DNA of 64,000 bases from Nitrosomonadales bacterium (GTDB lineage Bacteria; Pseudomonadota; Gammaproteobacteria; Burkholderiales; Gallionellaceae), in the NCBI GenBank assembly GCA_016177795.1, contig JACOUM010000008.1:62001-126000 (forward strand), given 5' to 3'. Made by a program: the position numbers and the translations under genes. The notes beneath the pieces are model-generated. The model did not search any database and was not told where the DNA came from. It worked only from the letters and a program-made list of their open reading frames with translations. Position 1 is the first letter of the stretch; each line of letters begins with the position of its first letter. Of the stretch, positions 42,059-51,458 are shown piece by piece.

Positions 42059-43345
42059 TCAGACAGTCAGTCCGGATTGATATACCACCTGCCCGTCCAC
42101 CAGCGTGTAACGCACCCTGCCCTGCACTTCGAGGCCGTTGAACGGCGTGTTCTTGCCCTGGCTCTTCAGCGCGCCCGGTTCGACCTTCCAGTATGCTTCC
42201 GGATCGAATACGCACAGGTCGGCGGCTGCGCCGACGCTCAGGTGACCCGCATCCAGACCCAGCACCTGTGCCGGTTGCAGGGTGGCCTTGGCAAGCGCAT
42301 CGGGCAGGCCGATCTTTTCCTGCTGCGCCCACTTCAGCACCAGCGGCAGCAGCAATTCCAGGCCGGTCGCACCCGCTTCCGCTTCGCCGAACGGCAACTG
42401 CTTGGCATCCTCGTCGACCGGCGCATGGTTGGAGCAGATCGCGTCTATCGTGCCGTCCAGCAATCCGGCGCGCAACGCGGCGCGGTCGCGCAGGCTGCGC
42501 AGCGGCGGGATCAGACGGCAGTTCGGGTCGAAGAAACCGATGTCCATTTCCGACAGATGCACATGGTTCATCGAGACATCGCAGGTGACTTTCAGTCCCT
42601 GCTGTTTGGCGGCGCGGATCAATTCCACGCCCGCCGCGCTGGAAAGGCGGCAGACATGCAGCTTCACACCGGTGTCGCGCGCCAGCGTCAGCATGGTGGC
42701 AAGCGCGATGGTTTCTGCGCTCACCGGGATGGCGGGCAGGCCGCAGCGCGTCGCCACTTCGCCATCGTGCGCCACGCCGTCCTTGGCGAGGAAGCTGTCC
42801 TGCGGGCGTAGCCACACGGAAAAACCGAAGGTGGCGGCATATTGCATGGCGCGCATCAGCACGCGGGTATCGGTCAGCGGCGCATCTGCCTGACTGAATG
42901 CCACGCATCCGGCATCGGACAGCTCCGCCATCTCGGTCAACTCCTGCCCTTTCAGCGCGGTGGTCAGCGCGCCGACCGGATAGACATGCGCCCGATTCAG
43001 ATTCCTGGCGCGGTGCTTGAGCATTTCCACCAGGCCGGGTTCATCCAGTGGCGGATCGGTATCCGGCGGGTAGGCGAGGCTGGTGACGCCGCCCGCCACT
43101 GCTGCTTCTATCTCTGATTCCAGCGTGGCCTTGTATTCGTAGCCCGGCTCGCGCAGCCGCGCAGCGAGGTCGATCAGGCCGGGCGCAACGATCAACCCGC
43201 TCGCATCGATCACCTTGTCCGCGACGAAACCGGCCGGAACGCTGCCGACCGCAGCGATTTTGCCTGCCGCGATGAACAGGTCCTGTTGCGCGTCAATCCT
43301 GTTTTGCGGATCGATCAGACGGCCATTTTTAATGTGGATATTCAT
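42059..43345 (-). CDS. pyrX: Non-catalytic dihydroorotase-like subunit PyrX (PyrC')
   Basis: This 428-residue dihydroorotase homologue is coupled to pyrB by a 4-base overlap. Active enzymes carry a His-x-His metal motif in the first strand (DxHxHLR); here the segment at 59-68 reads [10 protein letters not shown], so both His are gone. In Pseudomonas-like systems such PyrC' proteins are structural partners that hold the dodecameric aspartate transcarbamoylase. A true pyrC is present at 62488-63519, consistent with this role. An upstream in-frame extension is a shadow of pyrB. Confidence 0.93.
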   Translation of the reverse strand: MNIHIKNGRLIDPQNRIDAQQDLFIAAGKIAAVGSVPAGFVADKVIDASGLIVAPGLIDLAARLREPGYEYKATLESEIEAAVAGGVTSLAYPPDTDPPLDEPGLVEMLKHRARNLNRAHVYPVGALTTALKGQELTEMAELSDAGCVAFSQADAPLTDTRVLMRAMQYAATFGFSVWLRPQDSFLAKDGVAHDGEVATRCGLPAIPVSAETIALATMLTLARDTGVKLHVCRLSSAAGVELIRAAKQQGLKVTCDVSMNHVHLSEMDIGFFDPNCRLIPPLRSLRDRAALRAGLLDGTIDAICSNHAPVDEDAKQLPFGEAEAGATGLELLLPLVLKWAQQEKIGLPDALAKATLQPAQVLGLDAGHLSVGAAADLCVFDPEAYWKVEPGALKSQGKNTPFNGLEVQGRVRYTLVDGQVVYQSGLTV

Positions 43346-44298
43346 ACTGCTGCTCCCGCCAACATGCTCATCACCGCCATCCTTACCGCGATGCCGAAGG
43401 TTACTTGCGACATGATCACCGAGCGCGGCCCGTCGGCGACGCTGGAGTCGATCTCGATGCCGCGGTTCATCGGTCCCGGGTGCATCACGATGGCATCCGG
43501 CCTGGCGCGCGCCAGCTTCTCTTCGGTGAGGCCATAGTTCTTGAAGTATTCCTGTGCGCTGGGCAGCAGCGCACCCGTCATGCGCTCGTTCTGCAGGCGC
43601 AGCATCAGCACCACGTCCACGTCGCGCAAGCCTTGCACCATGTCGTGATAGACCCGCACGCCGAGGTTTTCCACCATGGCCGGCAGCAGCGTCTTGGGGG
43701 CGATGACGCGCACTTCCGGCACACCGAGCGTGGTCAGCGCATGGATCTGCGAGCGCGCCACGCGCGAATGCAGGATGTCGCCGACGATCGCCACGCGCAG
43801 GTTGTGGAATTCTTTCTTGTAGTGGCGGATGGTGAACATGTCCAGCAGCGCCTGCGTGGGGTGCGCGTGGCGTCCATCTCCGGCGTTGATAACATGCACA
43901 TCCGGTGCAACGTGTCTTGCAATGAAATGCGCCGCACCGCTTTGCGCGTGGCGCACCACGAACATGTCGGCGTGCATGGCGCACAGGTTGTCCACGGTAT
44001 CGAGCAGGGTTTCGCCCTTGCTGGTTGAAGACAAGCCGATGTTGAGATTGACCACGTCGGCGGACAGGCGCTTGGCGGCGATCTCGAACGTGGTGCGGGT
44101 GCGCGTGCTGTTCTCAAAGAACACGTTGAACACCGATTTGCCGTGCAGCAGCGGGACTTTCTGGATCTCGCGCCCGTCGGCGGCATCGAGGAAGGTGGTG
44201 GCACGGTCGAGGATGTTGCGCACGATCTGCACCGGCAAGCCCTCGGTAGTCAGCAGGTGCTGGAGTTCGCCGTGTTTATTCAGTTGTGGGTTCTTCAT
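43342..44298 (-). CDS. pyrB: Aspartate carbamoyltransferase catalytic subunit
   Basis: PyrB makes N-carbamoyl-aspartate, the committed step of pyrimidine synthesis. The 318 residues contain the carbamoyl-phosphate motif [13 protein letters not shown] and the aspartate-binding region ending [28 protein letters not shown]. The length and the adjacent pyrX indicate the PyrB-PyrX holoenzyme rather than the PyrBI form. It overlaps both ruvX (upstream) and pyrX by 4 bases. The regulator pyrR, often between ruvX and pyrB in related operons, is absent. Confidence 0.97.
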   Translation of the reverse strand: MKNPQLNKHGELQHLLTTEGLPVQIVRNILDRATTFLDAADGREIQKVPLLHGKSVFNVFFENSTRTRTTFEIAAKRLSADVVNLNIGLSSTSKGETLLDTVDNLCAMHADMFVVRHAQSGAAHFIARHVAPDVHVINAGDGRHAHPTQALLDMFTIRHYKKEFHNLRVAIVGDILHSRVARSQIHALTTLGVPEVRVIAPKTLLPAMVENLGVRVYHDMVQGLRDVDVVLMLRLQNERMTGALLPSAQEYFKNYGLTEEKLARARPDAIVMHPGPMNRGIEIDSSVADGPRSVIMSQVTFGIAVRMAVMSMLAGAAV

Positions 44299-44795
44299 AC
44301 GATCAGCCCCGCTGCGGGTTCATCAAAATATGCCTGCAAGATCTGTTGCGCGGCATACTGGTCGATCAGTTTTTTTTGCTCCCTGCCGTGGACGCCCTGT
44401 TTGTTCAGCTGCGCGCTGGCGGCGAGCGAAGTATAACGCTCATCGACTAATATCGTCGGCAAATTAAACCGCCCCTTGAGACGGTTGGCGAAGCGGCGGC
44501 ACAAAGCGGTCAGTTCGTGCGGCGACCCGTCTTCGTTGCTGGGCAGACCCACCACCAGCGCGCACGGCTGCCATTCTGCCAGCAAGGCGGCAATTCTGGC
44601 AAAGCGCGCATCGGTTTTTTCCTCGTCGATGGTGGTCAGCGGATTGGCCTGGCGCAACAGCGCGCTGCCGGTCGCGACGCCAATACGCCTGGTGCCAAAA
44701 TCGAAAGCGAGCAGCGTTCCAGAGGGCTGAGGATTGGGGACTGGGGACTGAATGTTGTCGCTGCGCAGTTTATTCTGTCCTCTGTCGTCAGGCAT
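44295..44795 (-). CDS. ruvX: Putative pre-16S rRNA nuclease RuvX (YqgF)
   Basis: This RNase H-like fold nuclease is thought to process 16S rRNA ends. The conserved pieces are [24 protein letters not shown] and [10 protein letters not shown]. The ATG at 44795 overlaps the yqgE stop and gives 166 residues. The first 25 residues or so are unlike the family and correspond to a G-rich repeat-like stretch (GGGGACTGGGGACTG near 44735), which suggests that a repeat has inserted into the start of the gene. The core is intact. Confidence 0.92.
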   Translation of the reverse strand: MPDDRGQNKLRSDNIQSPVPNPQPSGTLLAFDFGTRRIGVATGSALLRQANPLTTIDEEKTDARFARIAALLAEWQPCALVVGLPSNEDGSPHELTALCRRFANRLKGRFNLPTILVDERYTSLAASAQLNKQGVHGREQKKLIDQYAAQQILQAYFDEPAAGLIV

Positions 44796-45348
44796 GCCCG
44801 GCATTTTCAACCAGCGAAGCGTAGTCCACGCCGAGCAACGCCATTGCAGCAGGCAGGCGTTCTTCCGGCGGCAGGTCAAACAGGATATGTTCGGAGGCCG
44901 GTACGGTCAGCCAGGCATTCTCGGTCATTTCATGCTCCAGCTGTCCCTGGTCCCAGCCCGCATAGCCCAGCGTGACGATCAGGTTGCGCGGCCCATGGCC
45001 TGCGCCGACCGCCTCGAGAATGTCCCTGGAGGTGGTCAGCGATAACTTATCGTTGATGCGCAGCGTGGATTGCCAGTCTCCCGGAGTATCGTGCAACACG
45101 AAGCCGCGCTCGGTTTGCACCGGCCCGCCGAAATGCACCGGCATCTTCTCCAGTTCGGGCTGGTGCAACGGAATGTTGATCTGGTCGAACATTTCGCCCA
45201 GCGTCAGGCTGATCGGGCGATTCACCACGATGCCCAGCGCGCCGTTCTCGTTGTGTTCGCAGATGTAAGTCAGCGTGCCGACAAAATACCCTTCCTGCAA
45301 GGCGGGCATGGCAATCAGGAAATGATGGGTAAGGTTGAAATCGGACAT
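44788..45348 (-). CDS. yqgE: YqgE/AlgH family protein
   Basis: This 186-residue cytoplasmic protein of the DUF179 family has no established biochemical role; AlgH in Pseudomonas affects alginate regulation. Family segments are [35 protein letters not shown] and the C-terminal [15 protein letters not shown]. It is typically encoded just before ruvX, as here, and the two overlap by 8 bases. Confidence 0.95.
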   Translation of the reverse strand: MSDFNLTHHFLIAMPALQEGYFVGTLTYICEHNENGALGIVVNRPISLTLGEMFDQINIPLHQPELEKMPVHFGGPVQTERGFVLHDTPGDWQSTLRINDKLSLTTSRDILEAVGAGHGPRNLIVTLGYAGWDQGQLEHEMTENAWLTVPASEHILFDLPPEERLPAAMALLGVDYASLVENAGHA

Positions 45349-45379
45349 GTCGGCATTGTAACTTTATTCAGGTTCCATT

Positions 45380-45697
45380 TCACTGCCCGCTCTTTTGCAA
45401 CGAGCCATCCGGCAGTACCCGGTATTTTTCGCTGGCGGCCTTGCTGCCCCTGATGTACTGGTTGACCACGATTGCCTTGCCGTCCCGATCGAGCAGGATT
45501 TCATAATACTGATAGTTCTTGAAAACTTCCTCGATATTCAAAGGCTGCCCCGGTTCCCAAGGCTGCTGGGTAGCGTCAAAACTGTCAAAGTAATGCGGCA
45601 TCCCCGGTGCGAGCCTGTCGGCAAGCGAGGCGGCGCCGGCTGCCGATGCCAAGGTGAGCAGGCAGAATGCCGCAACAACACGAGTCGTATGCAGCAT
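45380..45697 (-). CDS. Small exported conserved hypothetical protein
   Basis: ATG at 45697 gives 105 residues with a signal peptide (MLHTTRVVAAFCLLTLASAAGA). The mature part is short, with NIEEVFKNYQYYEILLDRDGKAIVVNQYIRG, which looks like a small beta-strand domain with a DRDGK turn. It could be a DUF2782-like protein, but I am not sure. Longer readings up to 45784 lack the clean signal peptide. It is divergent from the DUF971 gene across 201 bases that must hold two promoters. Confidence 0.6.
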   Translation of the reverse strand: MLHTTRVVAAFCLLTLASAAGAASLADRLAPGMPHYFDSFDATQQPWEPGQPLNIEEVFKNYQYYEILLDRDGKAIVVNQYIRGSKAASEKYRVLPDGSLQKSGQ

Positions 45698-45898
45698 GCT
45701 TGAAATGGACAGTGCAACGGTGACCGGGGTAAACATGCGGCCTCGCAAAGGAAGATCACAGGCGCATTCTAGCGGAAAATGCACAGGGCCCGTTTTTGTA
45801 AAAACAGGGCGGCGGGCTTCTTTATACCCGGAAATCTGGTATCTTTATCCCCAGATTAAAAGCCCCGCAAAAAATTCAACAGGAGTAAATCCGGAATC

Positions 45899-46252
45899 AT
45901 GTCAGCGCATCCCACCGAAATAAAACTGCACCAGCAATCCCGCCTGCTTGAAATCGCATTTGACGATGGTGCCGGTTATCAACTGCCCTATGAGTTTTTG
46001 CGGGTACATTCCCCATCGGCCGAAGTCGTCGGGCACGGGCGCGGACAGGAAGTGCTGCAAACAGGAAAAAAGAATGTCGGCGTGCGTGAAGTATCACCGA
46101 TCGGCAGCTATGCCCTGAAAATAGCCTTTGACGACGGCCACGATTCCGGACTTTACACTTGGGAATACCTTCACAATCTGGGCGAGCACCAGGATGAATT
46201 GTGGCAGGCCTATCTGGAGCGTCTGGCTGCCGCCGGCAAGAGCAGGGAGTAG
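45899..46252 (+). CDS. DUF971 protein (gamma-butyrobetaine hydroxylase N-terminal-like)
   Basis: This 117-residue protein has the DUF971 fold found at the N-terminus of gamma-butyrobetaine dioxygenases and as stand-alone bacterial proteins. Conserved segments are TEIKLHQQSRLLEIAFDDG, YEFLRVHSPSAEV and the final SGLYTWEYLHNLG. Stand-alone members are often linked to Fe-S or ubiquinone genes; here it precedes apbC by 84 bases. AGGAG lies 13 bases upstream. Confidence 0.9.
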   Translation: MSAHPTEIKLHQQSRLLEIAFDDGAGYQLPYEFLRVHSPSAEVVGHGRGQEVLQTGKKNVGVREVSPIGSYALKIAFDDGHDSGLYTWEYLHNLGEHQDELWQAYLERLAAAGKSRE

Positions 46253-46336
46253 CTTGCCGGATTGAAAATACCCAAGCAATCAAGTCGACTATGTTAAAAT
46301 TAACCCTTAAGCCTTTATCTGATTCAGGAGCAAATA

Positions 46337-47431
46337 ATGAGTTTTAGTGAAACCGATGTGCAAGGCGCATTGAAAAATCTGATCGACCCGAATACCAGGA
46401 AGGATTTTATCAGCGGCAAATCCGTGAAGAACATCAAGATCAGCGGCAACGACTTGTCGCTGGACATCATGCTCGGCTATTCGGCAAAGAGCGTGTGGGG
46501 CGAGATTCGCGCCATGGTCGAAGCGCATCTCAAGTCCGCCCTGCCGGGCGTCGGCAAGTTAAACGTCAATGTAAGCAGCAATGTGGTGCCGCATGCGGTG
46601 CAGCGCGGTGCGAAGCTGGTGAATGGCGTGAAGAACATTATCGCGGTAGCGAGCGGCAAGGGTGGTGTCGGCAAGTCAACCACGGCGGTGAATATCGCGC
46701 TGGCGCTGGCAGCCGAGGGCGCGCGCGTCGGAGTGCTGGATGCCGATATTTACGGCCCTTCGCAGCCGACCATGCTGGGCATTACCGGGCAGCCCGAAGC
46801 GACCGACGACAATTTCATGATACCGATGAGCAATCATGGCCTGCAGGCGATGTCCATCGGCTTTCTGATCGGTAGCGATGACACGCCGATGATCTGGCGC
46901 GGCCCGATGGTTATTCAGGCGCTGGATCAATTGCTGCGCCAGACCCGTTGGGATAACCTGGATTATCTGGTGGTGGATCTGCCGCCCGGCACCGGCGACA
47001 TCCAGCTCTCGCTGGCGCAGCAGGTGCCGGTAACCGGTGCGGTGATTGTGACCACCCCGCAGGACGTCGCATTGCTGGATGCGCGCAAGGGGCTCAAGAT
47101 GTTCGAGAAGGTCGGCGTCAAGATCGTCGGTATTGTGGAAAACATGAGCACACATATCTGTTCCAAATGCGGGCATGAGGAGCACATATTCGGCGCCGGC
47201 GGCGGTGCAAAAATGTGTGCTGACTACAATACGGAGCTTCTCGGCAGCCTACCGCTGGATATCCGCATTCGCGAGCAGGCCGATTCCGGACTGCCGACGG
47301 TAATCGCCGACCCTGACGGCAGCATCGCCAAGGAATACAAGCAGATCGCGCGCCGCATCACGGTCAGGATTGCTGAAATGGCACAGGATCACAGCGCGGT
47401 GTTTCCCAAGATCGTGGTGCAGAATACCTGA
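46337..47431 (+). CDS. apbC: Iron-sulfur cluster carrier protein ApbC/Mrp
   Basis: This P-loop ATPase of the Mrp/NBP35 family delivers Fe-S clusters. The 364 residues begin with an MIP18-like domain (about 1-90), then the deviant Walker A ASGKGGVGKSTTA at about 110. The cluster-binding pair CSKCG (about 275) follows, and the C-terminal part is typical. AGGAG lies 7 bases before the ATG. In the same direction as DUF971 and the cyclic-nucleotide-binding gene. Confidence 0.96.
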   Translation: MSFSETDVQGALKNLIDPNTRKDFISGKSVKNIKISGNDLSLDIMLGYSAKSVWGEIRAMVEAHLKSALPGVGKLNVNVSSNVVPHAVQRGAKLVNGVKNIIAVASGKGGVGKSTTAVNIALALAAEGARVGVLDADIYGPSQPTMLGITGQPEATDDNFMIPMSNHGLQAMSIGFLIGSDDTPMIWRGPMVIQALDQLLRQTRWDNLDYLVVDLPPGTGDIQLSLAQQVPVTGAVIVTTPQDVALLDARKGLKMFEKVGVKIVGIVENMSTHICSKCGHEEHIFGAGGGAKMCADYNTELLGSLPLDIRIREQADSGLPTVIADPDGSIAKEYKQIARRITVRIAEMAQDHSAVFPKIVVQNT

Positions 47432-47464
47432 CAATAAGGCTGTTAACGATCCTAGCCCGACAAC

Positions 47465-47986
47465 ATGACGCTGGACAACAAAAAATCAAATTTGGCATCA
47501 CTTGAAATTCTGGGGTCTGGCATCGCGTCCTCGGACCGCATTGCGGCCATGCTGGAAAACGCGCAAATGCTCAGGGATTTTGAGTGGGCGCAAATCAAGG
47601 CGCTGGCTGCTTATGTTCAGCTTTATCGTGCTGCACCCGGCGCCATCCTGTTTCGCGAAGGCGACCGGGGCGATTTCATGTGCATCGTGCTTGAGGGCAA
47701 GCTTGAAGTGCGCAAGGAAGATAACCGGCACATCGATAGAACCGTTACCACTGTATTTTCCGGTCGCAGCCTGGGTGAAATGACCATCGTGGACGGTGAA
47801 CCGCGGTCTGCCACGGCAGTTGCCATTGAAACATCGACCTTGGTCGTTCTGACACAAGAAAACTTTTTGCAGATAATGCGCGACAAACCTGCGCTTTCGG
47901 CAAAACTGCTGCTCAAGATAGCGCAGTTGTTGAGCCAGCGTCTCCGTCTAGCCAGCGGCATTCTTGTGGATTATCTCGAGGGCTAG
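47465..47986 (+). CDS. Cyclic nucleotide-binding domain protein
   Basis: The 173-residue protein consists of a CNB beta-barrel (about 40-160) with GDFMCIVLEGKLEVRKED and the phosphate-binding cassette LGEMTIVDGEPRSATAV, where Glu and Arg needed to hold a cyclic phosphate remain. A short helix ends the protein. There is no DNA-binding HTH or catalytic domain, so it is a stand-alone sensor or a partner of another protein. The ligand is not known. It converges with rep. Confidence 0.85.
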   Translation: MTLDNKKSNLASLEILGSGIASSDRIAAMLENAQMLRDFEWAQIKALAAYVQLYRAAPGAILFREGDRGDFMCIVLEGKLEVRKEDNRHIDRTVTTVFSGRSLGEMTIVDGEPRSATAVAIETSTLVVLTQENFLQIMRDKPALSAKLLLKIAQLLSQRLRLASGILVDYLEG

Positions 47987-48016
47987 CAGTCTGTGCCGGG
48001 TTTGGGGGGAGCGCCG

Positions 48017-50011
48017 TCAATCGTGCGGGCTAACCAGCATTGCCTTCAGCTTCGCCAGTTTGTCCATGCCCTCGTTCTTGCTGACGAGGGGCGTGGCTTC
48101 CTTGTGGCCTCCCGCATAAACCAGTTCACTTTCCGGCATTTCTTCCAGAAAGCGGCTCGGCTCGCTGGCCAGCCAGTCCTTGCCGCGTTTGCGGCGGTTG
48201 CAGTAGCTGATTTGCAGGCTGCGCTCGGCGCGCGTGATGCCGACATACATCAGGCGGCGCTCCTCCTCGATCTGCTTTTCGTCGCTGTCGCGGAACGGCA
48301 GGATGTCCTCCTCGGCGCCGACGATGAACACATGCGGGAACTCCAGCCCCTTGGCGGCATGCAACGTGGATAGCGAAACGGCATCCGGCTCCTGATCTTT
48401 TCCTTCCAGCATGTTGATCAGCGCGATGGTCTGCACCATGTCGATCAGCGATTTTTCGTCGGCTGCGGCCTTGCGCTTGAGCCAGCCGATGAATTCCTGC
48501 ACGTTCTCCCATTTGCTGTCGGCCTGGCGCGGTTCGTGCGAGTCATACAGCCAGGCCTCATAGTTGATGGCACGCAGCAGTTCGTCGAGCAGTTCGCCGC
48601 AAGGGTCCTTGTCGGCGCGCTCCTGAAGGCGGTTGATGAAGTGGCAGAAAGTCAGCAGGTCTTCGTGCTGGCGCGGCGGCAGTTGCTGCTCCATCTCCAT
48701 CTCGAAAGCCGCCTCGAACAGGCTAATGTGGCGCGCCCCGGCATGGCTGCCGAGCTTCTCCAGCGTGGTGTTGCCGAGGCCGCGCTTCGGCGTGGTAACG
48801 GCGCGGATGAAGGCCGGATCGTCGTCCGGATTGGCGATCAGCCGCAGGTAGGCGGTGATGTCCTTGATCTCGGCGCGCTCGAAAAACGATGTGCCGCCGC
48901 TGACGGTATAAGGCACGCGCTGGGCACGCAGTTGCTCCTCGAAGGCGCGCGACAGGTGATTGCTGCGATACAGAATTGCGTAGTCGGCAAACCGGGTGCG
49001 GTGCTCGAACTTGTGCGCCATCAGTTTCATCACCACGCTCTCGGCCTCGTGTTCGTCGTCGCGGGCCGCGTAGATGCGCACCGGGTCGCCGATGCCGTGC
49101 TCGCTCCACAGATTCTTCTCGAACACCTTGGTATTGTGATTGATCAGGTGGTTCGCCACCTTGAGGATACGCTGCGAGGAACGGTAGTTCTGTTCCAGCT
49201 TGATGACGCGCAGGTTGGCGTAATCGTTGCGCAAATTGTGCAGGTTCTCGATGCTTGCACCGCGCCATGCATAGATTGCCTGGTCGTCGTCGCCCACCGC
49301 GGTGAAGGCGTTGCGGTTGCCCGCCAGCAACCTGGTCAACTGGTACTGGCAGTCATTGGTGTCCTGGTACTCGTCGATCAGCAGGTAATGCAGCCGGTTC
49401 TGCCAGCGGAACAGGGCTTCTGGATGTTCCTTGAACAGCACCACCGGCAAGTGGATCAGGTCGTCGAAATCCACCGCCTGATAGGCACGCAATGTTTCCT
49501 GATAGCGTGCATAGATCCGTGCATGCACCTTTGCCTCGTCGTTTTCGGCTGCCTGTGCCGCTTGCTGCGGCGCGATGAAGGCCGACTTCCAGTTGGAAAT
49601 CTGCGTCTGGATGTCGCGAATCTCCTGCTTGCCACAGGAATTCGCAAGTTCGCCGATGATCTTCCAGGTGTCGCCGGAATCGAAGATCGAGAACTGCGGC
49701 TTGTAGCCCAGCAGCGCAGCTTCCTTGCGCAGGATGTTCATGCCGAGCGAATGGAAGGTGCTCACCACCAGACCCTTGCTGTTTTTCCCATGCAACAGCG
49801 CGCCGACGCGCTCGCGCATCTCACTGGCGGCCTTGTTGGTGAAGGTGATCGCGGCGATGTTGCGCGGCGCATAGCCACACCGCTCCACCAGATGGACGAT
49901 CTTCTGCGTAATGACGCGCGTCTTGCCGCTGCCCGCGCCGGCCAGCACCAGCAGGGGGCCGTCAAGATAGGTGACAGCTTCGCGCTGCGCCGGGTTGAGC
50001 TTGTTCAACAT
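48017..50011 (-). CDS. rep: ATP-dependent DNA helicase Rep (UvrD family)
   Basis: This superfamily 1A 3'-5' helicase clears proteins ahead of replication forks. The 664 residues have motif I AGAGSGKT, motif II LLIDEYQDTN, motif III VGDDDQAIYAWRGA and motif V/VI SLSTLHAAKGLEF and VGITRAERSL. The C-terminus is short, lacking the long UvrD tail, and LNPAQREAVTYLDGPLLVLAG matches Rep. It is a single gene facing the CNB gene, with only 30 bases between and no clear terminator. Confidence 0.95.
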   Translation of the reverse strand: MLNKLNPAQREAVTYLDGPLLVLAGAGSGKTRVITQKIVHLVERCGYAPRNIAAITFTNKAASEMRERVGALLHGKNSKGLVVSTFHSLGMNILRKEAALLGYKPQFSIFDSGDTWKIIGELANSCGKQEIRDIQTQISNWKSAFIAPQQAAQAAENDEAKVHARIYARYQETLRAYQAVDFDDLIHLPVVLFKEHPEALFRWQNRLHYLLIDEYQDTNDCQYQLTRLLAGNRNAFTAVGDDDQAIYAWRGASIENLHNLRNDYANLRVIKLEQNYRSSQRILKVANHLINHNTKVFEKNLWSEHGIGDPVRIYAARDDEHEAESVVMKLMAHKFEHRTRFADYAILYRSNHLSRAFEEQLRAQRVPYTVSGGTSFFERAEIKDITAYLRLIANPDDDPAFIRAVTTPKRGLGNTTLEKLGSHAGARHISLFEAAFEMEMEQQLPPRQHEDLLTFCHFINRLQERADKDPCGELLDELLRAINYEAWLYDSHEPRQADSKWENVQEFIGWLKRKAAADEKSLIDMVQTIALINMLEGKDQEPDAVSLSTLHAAKGLEFPHVFIVGAEEDILPFRDSDEKQIEEERRLMYVGITRAERSLQISYCNRRKRGKDWLASEPSRFLEEMPESELVYAGGHKEATPLVSKNEGMDKLAKLKAMLVSPHD

Positions 50012-50176
50012 TTACTCGGGAGGTATTTGGAAAGCGGATTTTTTGCAAGGCGCGCATGATACCAAAGCATCCTGGCCGGAACGATAAAGCTCACGCTAAT
50101 TTTTTGCCGGCCTCTGCCGATATCTCCACCAAGGGCGGTGCATTGTGCGCAAGCCCGCAGCAACAGGAGGCAGATC

Positions 50177-50386
50177 ATGGGAATCTTTTGCATGGATATG
50201 GGCAGCTCTGTAATCGAACGCGGCGGAGCAACGGTGTCTGATTACGGCGATGAAGTCATGTGCGCCGGCTGGATTCCCAGCCTTGCCTGCCATCAGCAGC
50301 ACACCGAGAAAACAGCGCTACCAGCGGATTTGGCGAGAGTGGATGTCGATGCCTTTCTGCGCAAGATGTACGCCTGCCAACGTTGA
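50177..50386 (+). CDS. Small Cys-containing hypothetical protein
   Basis: A strong AGGAGG lies 7 bases before this ATG, which supports translation of a 69-residue protein. It starts MGIFCMDMGSSVIERGG and ends FLRKMYACQR, with cysteines at about 5, 29, 38 and 67. It has no signal peptide or membrane helix. An earlier ATG at 50138 lacks such a site. I do not recognise the family. It stands alone between rep and the ABC operon; the 165 bases before it show nothing else. Confidence 0.5.
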   Translation: MGIFCMDMGSSVIERGGATVSDYGDEVMCAGWIPSLACHQQHTEKTALPADLARVDVDAFLRKMYACQR

Positions 50387-50647
50387 CCCATACGGGGCTT
50401 GCCACCTCCCGGCGTCTTCAGGGCATCTCAGAAATTTATATTTCGTCATTCCGGCGAAGGCCGGAACCAGACTTTTCCTGTGTCGCCCTCGACTGTCACT
50501 TCCTGGCACTGTTCCGCACATGAGCTGAGGTTATAGCCAGCCGGAAAGCAGCCCTTGGCAATTTGTATTTAGGTCACCGCTCAATTGCCATATTGAAGGA
50601 TTGCCCGCACCAAGGCGATGTGTGCCGAACGGTGGGCCAAAGGCTTT
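50387..50647. repeat. Non-coding gap with REP-like hairpin
   Basis: From 50387 to the ABC promoter I see no gene. The only structured part is TTCCGGC (50449-50455), GAAG and GCCGGAA (50460-50466), within the common bacterial text CGTCATTCCGGCGAAGG. This looks like one copy of a dispersed extragenic repeat. The rest shows no clear pattern. Confidence 0.5.
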
Positions 50648-50677
50648 TTGATGCGCGTGCGCATATTGGGTTATATT
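50648..50677 (+). promoter_or_regulatory. Candidate promoter for the Gld-type ABC operon
   Basis: TTGATG (50648-50653) and TATATT (50672-50677) are separated by 18 bases, 35 bases before the proposed TTG start. Predicted from motif match only. Confidence 0.45.
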
Positions 50678-50711
50678 TGACGCAATTCATAATCGCGATG
50701 GCCACTGAACC

Positions 50712-51458
50712 TTGTCCGGCGCTACCCCAGAAATCACCCTTTCCGTGCGCAATCTGACGCGCCGATTCGGCAACCGCCAGGTCATTCATGATTTGTCGCT
50801 GGAATTGAAGCGCGGCGAAGTGCTCGGCCTGCTGGGTCATAATGGCGCGGGCAAGAGCACCACGCTGCAAATGCTGACGGGTTGCCTGCTGCCGAACGGC
50901 GGCGAGATTGAAATCTGCGGCATCGACCTGCTGCGCCAGCCCGCGCTGGCCAAGGCGCATATCGGCTACCTGCCGGAAACCCCGCCGTTGTACCGCGAGC
51001 TCAGTGTCAATGATTACCTGACTTTTGCCGCACGCCTGCGCGGCATGAAGCGCGGCGAAGCTGCCGCCGCGCTGGCGCAGGCCAAACAACGCTGCGGACT
51101 GGAGGCGGTCGGCAAAGAGATCATCGGCACATTATCCAAGGGCTACCAGCAGCGCGTCGGCATCGCGCAGGCCATCATCCATTCACCCGACGTGATTGTG
51201 CTGGACGAGCCAACCATCGGTCTCGATCCCTCGCAGATTCGCGACATCCGCAATTTGATACGCGAGCTGGGCAACCGCAGCAGCGTGATCTTTTCGACGC
51301 ATCTGCTGGGCGAAGTGGAAAGCGTGTGCGACCGTGTGCATATCATGCAGGAAGGCAGGCTGATCTACGACGACACCACGGCCGCGCTGGCGAGTTATGG
51401 CGGCGAACCCGGCCATCTGGAAGAAAACTTCATCCGCCTCACGGAGACACAGCGATGA
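50712..51458 (+). CDS. ABC transporter ATP-binding protein (GldA/NatA-like)
   Basis: This 248-residue ATPase carries Walker A GHNGAGKST, the ABC signature (LSKGYQQR) and Walker B VIVLDEPTIGLDP followed by STHLLGEVE. It powers the permease at 51455-52198. In this frame the first start is TTG at 50712, giving MSGATPEITLSVRNLTRRFG; there is no ATG in a suitable place. It overlaps the permease by 4 bases. Together with the GldG-like gene it forms a three-part ABC-2 system of uncertain substrate, known as gliding-motility-like although most hosts do not glide. Confidence 0.9.
   Translation: MSGATPEITLSVRNLTRRFGNRQVIHDLSLELKRGEVLGLLGHNGAGKSTTLQMLTGCLLPNGGEIEICGIDLLRQPALAKAHIGYLPETPPLYRELSVNDYLTFAARLRGMKRGEAAAALAQAKQRCGLEAVGKEIIGTLSKGYQQRVGIAQAIIHSPDVIVLDEPTIGLDPSQIRDIRNLIRELGNRSSVIFSTHLLGEVESVCDRVHIMQEGRLIYDDTTAALASYGGEPGHLEENFIRLTETQR

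Noticed and set aside
42059..43984. 641-residue reading of pyrX with a long N-terminal extension
   Set aside because: The extra part is an off-frame reading of pyrB; the ATG at 43345 gives the family-length protein and overlaps the pyrB stop.
45698..45898. Possible small RNA in the divergent gap before the DUF971 gene
   Set aside because: No promoter-terminator pair or stable hairpin stands out; it most likely contains just two promoters.
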